Under the pieces are notes generated by a model. The model saw only the letters and a list, made by a program, of their open reading frames with translations, was not told the DNA's origin and did no database searches. From contig JANUWF010001481.1 of assembly GCA_026120185.1 (NCBI GenBank), positions 2,485,001-2,549,000 of the forward strand: a stretch of DNA of 64,000 nucleotides, written 5' to 3'. The first letter of the stretch is position 1; each line of letters begins with the position of its first letter. The stretch is from Voacanga thouarsii (lineage: Eukaryota; Streptophyta; Magnoliopsida; Gentianales; Apocynaceae). Both the position numbers and the translations under genes were made by a program. Of the stretch, positions 57,401 through 64,000 are shown piece by piece.

Positions 57401-58712
57401 ATTTATAATTTATTTATAACACCTATTTATTTCAACTTATTAAATTAATATTATTTTATAAAATATTTTATCACCTAGTGTTAAAGTTTAAGGTATTGTT
57501 GTCATAGCTAGATGTTGTGGTAAGTAGTTGAGCCTAAGAGTTATTTATTTGAAGCAAGTATTGTCTGGATGTTGGGACTTATACCCTGTATTTACCCCAG
57601 GCGGGGTTAAGTGGCCTTGAATTATTTTGGAAGGCTATTGTACCCAGGAAAAGCAAAAGATCAGGTAAGTTCCTGCATAAGGCTATTTGAAGATCAAAGT
57701 TACCTTGGAAAGTCAAAGATGATGTATATGAGGAATTGTACTTGCATACAATTATGGATAATTTTCCTTTTTCTTTTCAATCAAACAAACCATTTTAAGA
57801 TGAACAAGCAATTTTATACAAAATGCTAAACTTTTCTAAAAATCAACTTTGATAAGAATTTTGAAAACTATAGTTGTTATTTCAAAGAGAATCATTGTAT
57901 GATATTTCTTTTCTCTAGTGGGACAAACATAACGTTGAGTACTCAATAAGGGTAGACTACTAGGACTAGTCGTTGAAGGGTTAGGGTAAGTCTCTCAGTA
58001 GGTGGCCCCCTCTGAGGGGTGAGTCCTTCATAGATAGGATGCCAGTCCTGTAGGTCGTGCCAGTTCAAGTTCGCAAGTACAGTCAAGTGGACTGTGTATT
58101 TTAAAAATGGACAATTGGTAAGTTTGGGTATAGAGTATCTTACTCGGTAGGCTGTACACCTACCCTGTGTCAGTATGCACCAAGTGTGACATCCTGAATG
58201 TTCTTTTATCATGATGCACAAAGTGTGGTGCCATGGTTACCTCTTTTGAGTGGTTTCTTTTATTGTATACATGTATGGCTTTTAGAAAGAAAACACCATT
58301 CTTCATTTGTGAAATTTGTTTAAGGCTTGCTGGCAATGTCTTTTATGAAAATATCTCAACTTGTATACATGAATTATTTTACCTGAAGTACTCAAAGCAC
58401 ACACGGGCTTACTGAGATTTATGTCTCACCACCTTTTATACTATGCTTTCAGGTCGGTCTTGCTGTGGAGGTTATTGATTCGAGATTGCCTTTGTTTTGA
58501 AGACTTATTTCTTTTCCTATGTATTTCATTTGAGAGACTCTAGCAGACATTGATTTATTATTTGGAATTGTTCATGTATCATTTGAGTTGTAATAAGTTT
58601 GATTTGGATTATTACTTTCCCTTCTTTTGTGAGTTTGAGTTATAAAGACCCCTTCTCCTAAGGACAAGATGATATTCCCAGCCTAATTGGGTGTAGGTAG
58701 TGGGGTGTTACA
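54435..58712 (+). mobile_element. Gypsy-3 3' LTR
   Basis: A 4,278-bp LTR, with A/B-box module at 54,682-54,736 and donor CAG/GTAAGT near 57,662. The matching acceptor is mutated (TTTTCAA) relative to the 5' LTR. Minor CA/CT repeat at about 56,333-56,355 replaces the TC tract. Confidence 0.92.
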
Positions 58713-58717
58713 TTAAG

Positions 58718-59280
58718 TATTATATAATTACTACAAACAAAGAAGAACAAAAAGGATAATTTTATTTTTTAAGAAAAATACTTGAAATAATAGAAAAGAT
58801 GGGACTGTTTTAACTCAGCAGTACTGCAACAATTTTGAGCCTATGCAATTGGAATCATAAGGTTGTATTTGAATGTCTTACGAGCGTTTTGATGTAAATT
58901 TGAGATTAATCGGAGTTGTATGTGAAAAGTTGTGCAATAATCAAGATTGTGTGATAACGCTAAAAATACAGAAATTGATTTCAAGAAAATGGAATTAATT
59001 TGTTGTTTCCATGATGTTTAAGGGATGGATGAAAGGTTGAGAAGACTTATGAAAATCCTATATTCATTTGAAGAAAAGAGATAAGGAAGTGAATAAGGGG
59101 TTTTATTATGTGAAGAAATACTATTCCAAGAAGAAATAGGAGAACTAAGAAATTAGCAATTTTCATATATTAGTAACTATTAGTTGTGAACTTTAGTTAC
59201 TAAGTTAAAGTTAGAATGACCTTTAATGTAGGTTATTTATGCTAGGGATTGGATGAAAAGCTAGAAGCATAGACCTGCAG
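58718..59280 (+). repeat. Left arm of inverted repeat, inner segment
   Basis: This pairs with 59,339-59,920 inverted at about 86% identity. Shared phrases include TATTATATAATTACTACAAA, AAACAAAGAAGAACAAAAAG and ATTGATTTCAAGAAAATGGA. The TTAAG target copy of gypsy-3 is at 58,713-58,717. Confidence 0.9.
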
Positions 59281-59338
59281 ATATGTACACCTACAACTAG
59301 CTTTTCACCCATTCACCTTGTGCCCTATATCAATATAG
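59281..59338. other. Loop of the giant inverted repeat
   Basis: A 58-bp spacer between GACCTGCAG (left arm end) and CTGCAGGT (right arm start). It contains TAGCTTTTCACCCA, a partial direct echo of TCTTTTCACCTAAT in the right arm. Confidence 0.85.
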
Positions 59339-61043
59339 CTGCAGGTATATGCTTCCATCTTTTCACCTAATCCCTAGCGTGAATAACGTACAGGAAAGGT
59401 CATTCCAACTTTAACTTAGTAACTAAAGTTCACAACTAATAATGACTAATATATGGAAATTGTTGATTTCATAGTTCTCCTATTTCTTCTTGAATTAGTA
59501 TTTCTTCATATAATAAAACCCCTTATTTACTTCCTTATCTCTTTTCTTCAAATGAATACAGGATTTTCATAAGTCTTATCAACCTTTCATTCATCCCTTG
59601 AATGAAATGAAACAAAAAATTAATTCCATTTTCTTGAAATCAATTTCTGCATTTTCAGATTTATCACTCAACCTTGATTCATGTATAACTTTTCATATAC
59701 AACTCTGATTAACCTCAAATTTGCATCAAAATGCTTGAAAAACATTCAACAACAATTTTATGAATTCTAATTCCACAGTCTCAAAACAATTGCAGCACTG
59801 CTGAAGCAAAATAGTCCTAGCTTTTCTATTGTTTCAAGTATTTTTCTAACAAAATAACATTATCCTTTTTGTTCTTCTTTGTTTGTAGTAATTATATAAT
59901 ACTTAATCCACTTAATATTCCATCAAAACATCCTTAAATCCTGTAGTTTTCATAAATAACTAACTCACCAATTTCACATTTTCACAACATAAAATCATCA
60001 ATCAAAACTAATAACATCAGTAATCCATTTTTCTTAACAACTAAACCTCATTTCCATTTCGTTTCTTCCCTTTTCTTTTTCAGCCATAAATAACCATTCA
60101 AGAAAGCATTAACACTTCCATCTACCAAATGAAACATAGCATATAGCTCCCCTAATCAACCGGCAAAAACACACAACACATACTTACCTACAAAACATAG
60201 CAATTTCTCTAAGCAAAATTATAAATTCCATGAATCTCACCATAAAATTTGTACCAAAATAATCCATCCAATCCATTCTCTAACTTTAATTCAAGAAGTA
60301 GGATGTTTTACCTTGTGTATGATGATCTCCAAGCTTGCAAAGTCTGAAGCTTCTTCTTCCTATTCTTTCTCTCTCTTTTCTCTTATTTTTCCTCCATTTT
60401 TCGTCTTTTTTCTCTCTTTTCTTTCTCTCTTCTTTATCATCCAATTTTGAATGAATTTTAGGCTGTTTTTCAGCCTTCTCACCACTATTCTTATGACCAA
60501 AGGTCAAATGCTCACTAATGGTGCTATGGGCTATCCATTCCACATGTTGATTTTCTATTTTTCCACTATTATCCTTATTTATTTCTTAAACTTATTTGAT
60601 AAGCATCATTTGGATGAATATCTCATGAGCAATCACATTCAACCACTTATTTTCACCCACCAATCATATTGCGCCACTTGTTTGAATTTAGACCGCATTT
60701 TAGAATTTTTCAAAAAATAACTATAATTTTGGTCCGTATTGAGAAAATATTTCATGCCACCAATAGAATCTATAAACTTTACTGAATTTAATAATGGGAA
60801 TCAAAATTCTCAATTCTTTCCAATTTGCGGTCAAAATCCCGATTGCGGTCAAAATTACAGTAATACTTCTGATAGTTTAGGTTATACCAAAATGTCCGCC
60901 TCATCGCGCTGATCAATTTTTGTTCTGAGCTTATACCCAAATTCTCACTCTGTATAAAGTAGTTATCAATTGAAGTATAAAGGTACGAGCAGAACAATTT
61001 TAAAATTTCATCTGGGTCCCTACAATTTCAAAATTCTAATAGT
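59339..61043 (-). repeat. Right arm of giant inverted repeat
   Basis: This continuous arm is free of MITE and gypsy insertions and thus gives the empty sites for all insertions in the left arm. It matches, in order and inverted, 59,280-58,718, 44,738-44,513, 15,087-14,944 and 14,502-13,740. Identity is about 86-88%. A pyrimidine-rich block at about 60,345-60,440 mirrors the left purine block. No gene is seen. Confidence 0.9.
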
Positions 61044-61046
61044 ATA

Positions 61047-62408
61047 TGATAGAGGCTAAAATCACCATTATTTTCATAGTTATTTAAGGTTGCTTTGAGA
61101 TACTTTTGTTGTAATAACTAGGCATATTCTTTCCTTTTTGACATTTTACTTGTAAAAAGTATTTCAAACAAATTTGTGCATATTTAAGTTGATTTCAACC
61201 AAAATTTGAACAATTCCAAAATAGACCTAGTGCCAGGACCAGACACCAGGTCTATTCTAGTCAAACAGCAAAAACGGAGCAAAATTGAGGAGAAAAATAG
61301 AGTAGACCCGGTGCTAGGAGGGCTAACTGGACTTGGCGCCAAGTGCACTCTGCCCAGAGGCAGTTGTGAGCGAATTTGATAATTTTTTAAAGAATTTTGG
61401 TATTTTTTGAATTCTAACTTGGACTAGAATTCTCAAGCAACGAATTTTGGTATAAAAAAGGCATATAAATACAAGAGAAAGGGGGTGATTTGAAGGATCC
61501 AAGCTAGATACTCAACACCACTCAAAGGAACATTATTCAAATGAGGTTTTCAAGAGAAGAAGAATGGCTTGTCTATGAGTTTTATCTTTTATCCTTTGTT
61601 TACTTTTCTAGAACAATGATGTGCTTAATGTTTTGATTGTAGTTGGATATTATTTTAGAGTTTATGATTTTGTGTTAATTGGAACTTTTGATCAATTAAT
61701 TGTTGTTCTTGGTATTTGATTGCTTATTTTTCTTATGGAGTTGGTTGATTGATTTTTATTATTAACTTGCTTGAAAAAAAGGTTGGTAATGACTTCAATT
61801 AATTAATTTCATATTCATTATCTCTTAACCTACTTGAAAAAAGGGATTAATTGTCTAGAAAATTGGTAATCAAAGATTAGTTGATGATTGCTAAAATATA
61901 GATTCATTGACTAATTTCATGTTTTAAATCACCTAGAATATAGGGGTTTATATGAGGATTGATTTTAATGTATCTTTTGGATAAGTTAGTTGAGATCGAA
62001 TATGTTCACTAATTTAACTAGAAGACAGTGATTCCATGGATTGCAAACAAAGTGGGTCTATATTAAACCTTTCATGATGTCAAGACGACAATTGATTGTG
62101 ATGAATGCTAAGTGATTCAATATTATGTTTTCAAGATAATTGTCTAATTAAATGAATTTGCATCCTTAAGTTATATCTATTTTTATCTTTATTTTTTTTA
62201 TTCTCTTGTTATTTTATTTGCTAAATAATAAATATTTGCGTAAAGTAAGGTGAGAGTCTAAGTTCTTGGGGATTCGATACTTGTAATTTCCTATACTATA
62301 CAATGGGTATACTTGCTTGTATGTGTGGTTTTATTGGTTGACATTTTAATTAAAACTTGATCAATTGTGTTATTTGTTGATAATATTTTCTACACTGAAA
62401 AGCACGCA
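61047..62408 (+). mobile_element. Ogre/Tat-like solo LTR in right arm
   Basis: It starts TGATAGAGGCTAAAATCAC and aligns with 11,959-13,379 in the same orientation, ending in GCA at 62,408. The palindrome arm continues on both sides (ATTCTAATAGT on the left, TAGTGGCCCTAAAT on the right), so this is an insertion. The target duplication is imperfect (ATAGT and TTAGT, with three extra bases on the left). There is no internal sequence, hence solo LTR. Confidence 0.72.
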
Positions 62409-62490
62409 TTAGTGGCCCTAAATATTTTTATTACACAAAAATGTTCATCTTATTATACTGATCATTTCTTGTTTTTGGAATTATTTATAG
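62409..62490 (-). repeat. Right arm, outer end
   Basis: GGCCCTAAATATTTTTATTA followed by TGTTCATCTTATTATACTG and ATCATTTCTTGTT matches 13,638-13,715 inverted. Homology to the left arm fades at about 62,490. Confidence 0.8.
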
Positions 62491-64000
62491 TAAATGACCA
62501 TTTCCTAAAGTATAGCAATGAGATTGAGGAACCTTTGTGTTTTCTTGAACAAGATAAGGGTTTCTTGAATGATAAATGGTTTATCTGAACGAGAAATTAT
62601 TAGAAACTTTAGAAAATAATATTTTCTACAAGGACTTTTGGGTCACTTAAATTATGAATAATTTTTAGGTACAAATATACACCTGACAGGCTTTCTTCTT
62701 ATTAATTATGAGACGAAATAATGTTTTATTTTGGGAAAGCATAAATATTCCTTTTTATGGAAAAGAGTTTTGGAAAAATGTGAATTATGGAATTATAAAT
62801 GGAATTTCTTGAATTAAATTCTTCTTTTTGGATTAGAATTCTAGAATTTCTAAATAATACTCTTTTTGAAATTGGGTATTCTATAAATGACGAAAATTCC
62901 CTCAGAAACTTATTCTATTGTACGAAAATGACTTTTTATCTTTCTTCGTTACAGTTTGGAAAATAATCTCCTGAAATGAGACTAACATTTGGAAAATGAT
63001 ATTTTGTCCCCGATTTTTTATTTATTTATATTCCTTTAGGAATGGAATATTTGATTAGCCTTGTGAGCCAATAGAATTGAACTGGTCCTATGAACCAGTG
63101 AAGACATTGAGTATGCTGCAAGGGTTTTGATCTTTGTACTAGCTCTCATTAGAGGTAAACGACCCCAAGTAACTTGGCTAGTTCTGGGAATTATCTTAAT
63201 CCAAATGGGAAGATAGGACATTGAGATTAGTTATCCTAGCTAGCCTTTTAGTGCCTAGCAATTGTTTGTGCCATGTGTGGACGTTATTTTGGGCTATTCA
63301 CAAGTACTAGGTGGGGACACCGGTGTGTTCAACCCTTTGCCACCTCGATAATAATTGACGTCAGGATTGGAACCCATGGGCTTAAAGTGGCAAGTAAAAT
63401 ATTTTGAATCTCCGACAATGCACAATTGAGTATTATAGGCTTGTGAGCAATTACAATAAGACTGTGATGACGCTCCGGCAATGTACGGTTGAATGCTATA
63501 AGGCGTAGTCCTTGGCACAATAAAATCGTGATGTTGAAGGTGAAGCCTTGTGAGCTTTGCACATAGGATGACCTTCTATTGAGAGAAATGCCTACATTTT
63601 TGAAATCGGGGTAGTAATGTTGAATAAAATTAACTTTTTAAAAAATGATTGAATTTTAAATGAACTACCTCCTAGTGAGCTGTAAGACTATTTTCAGTGG
63701 AAAATACAATGTTTTCCCATAATGGTTGTATAAGAGAAAAGCTAATAATACTTTTGTCTGTTCGATGTATAAAACACTAGCACACACGGGACTCACTGAG
63801 TGATTTTCGTTCATATGTGTCTTATTTTTTCTTTGAAAATTTTAGGGACTAGAGGCGCAATGGAAGTGTGGTGGACTTTCAGATGCTCATGCTGTATCTC
63901 GAATATATTGTGCTTTAAATACGGTATCATAAAATAGACTTCATGCATCTTCTTGTATTTAATAAAAAGCATTTTGAGTAAATTTCTGATTTGTACTAAG
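62491..64000 (+). other. LTR-like gypsy remnant, no gene seen
   Basis: No coding region is credible. CACACGGGACTCACTGAGTG at about 63,784 parallels CACACGGGCTTACTGAGATT near the 3' end of the gypsy LTRs. The block GGTGGGGACACCGGTGTGTT at about 63,310 also has LTR character. I read this as the 3' half of another gypsy family's LTR running off the window, with low certainty. Confidence 0.35.

Larger units (their letters stand above)
44744..58712 (+). mobile_element. Gypsy-3: Ty3/gypsy chromovirus, plus strand
   Basis: The ends are TGCAAAATCCC (from TGTAAAACC) and GGTGTTACA. The right target copy is TTAAG, the left is degraded to TTGCG, and the right arm keeps the empty site GTGGATTAAGTATT. It is 13,969 bp long. 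Layout: 5' LTR 44,744-49,035, primer site 49,038-49,049, ORF1 49,136-49,603, gag from 49,870, pol to 54,387, polypurine tract 54,422-54,434, and 3' LTR 54,435-58,712. The LTRs differ at roughly 13-14% in the first hundred bases, so it is old, similar to gypsy-2. Confidence 0.93.

Noticed and set aside
63036..63562. Minus-strand frames of 61-77 codons at the window end
   Set aside because: They have no domain or codon signal and lie within probable LTR-like sequence.

Overview
This is AT-rich nuclear DNA from a flowering plant. The evidence is the density of plant-type LTR retrotransposons, a captured plant laccase gene fragment with a plant-type intron, and long microsatellites. I find no intact host gene. 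The window reads as retrotransposon-dominated repeat DNA in which transposons have inserted into transposons several levels deep.

Left part, 1-13,637. Intergenic AT-rich DNA with an AATTGTTT motif cluster and microsatellites is followed by a 1,043-bp element with ~190-bp terminal inverted repeats (1609-2651). That element carries the promoter, exon 1, intron 1 and part of exon 2 of a laccase gene, so it looks like a Pack-MULE. Next come a 151-bp tandem repeat, two clusters of palindromic TAGCGAGGAAA-type motifs that resemble CACTA subterminal repeats, and a tRNA-like SINE head. A badly decayed Ty1/copia element follows (gag, protease, integrase, RT and RNase H, 6040-9905, then a 3' LTR). After it lie the 3' end and LTR of an Ogre/Tat-like Ty3/gypsy element (about 10,900-13,379).

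Main structure, 13,638-62,490. Once later insertions are subtracted, this span is one ~3.65-kb inverted repeat: two ~1.8-kb arms, ~86-88% identical, around a 58-bp loop at 59,281-59,338. The left arm was hit by a 438-bp Tourist-like MITE and two large Ty3/gypsy chromoviruses of one family. These are gypsy-2 (minus strand, 15,088-44,507) and gypsy-3 (plus strand, 44,744-58,712). Gypsy-2's 3' LTR was later split by gypsy-1 (plus, 16,155-31,446; perfect CCTAA target duplication). Gypsy-1's 5' LTR was then split by a solo copia LTR (20,297-21,747; perfect ATCCC duplication). The right arm holds an Ogre/Tat-like solo LTR (about 61,047-62,408). LTR divergence agrees with this order: roughly 1.5% for gypsy-1 and about 13% for gypsy-2 and gypsy-3.

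The gypsy family has 4.2-4.4-kb LTRs, an initiator-Met primer site, gag with two zinc knuckles, protease, RT, RNase H, integrase and a C-terminal chromodomain-like tail, which fits the Tekay/Del chromoviruses. All three gag-pol regions are dead. In front of gag, every copy has a separate ~160-residue acidic ORF with three motifs that look like SUMO-interacting motifs. This ORF is uninterrupted in gypsy-1 and gypsy-3 although the gag next to it is full of stop codons. It is my best candidate for an undescribed function. The LTRs also carry a tRNA-like A-box/B-box module and conserved splice-site-like signals. From about 62,490 to the end there is probable LTR-like sequence of another gypsy family, with no gene seen.
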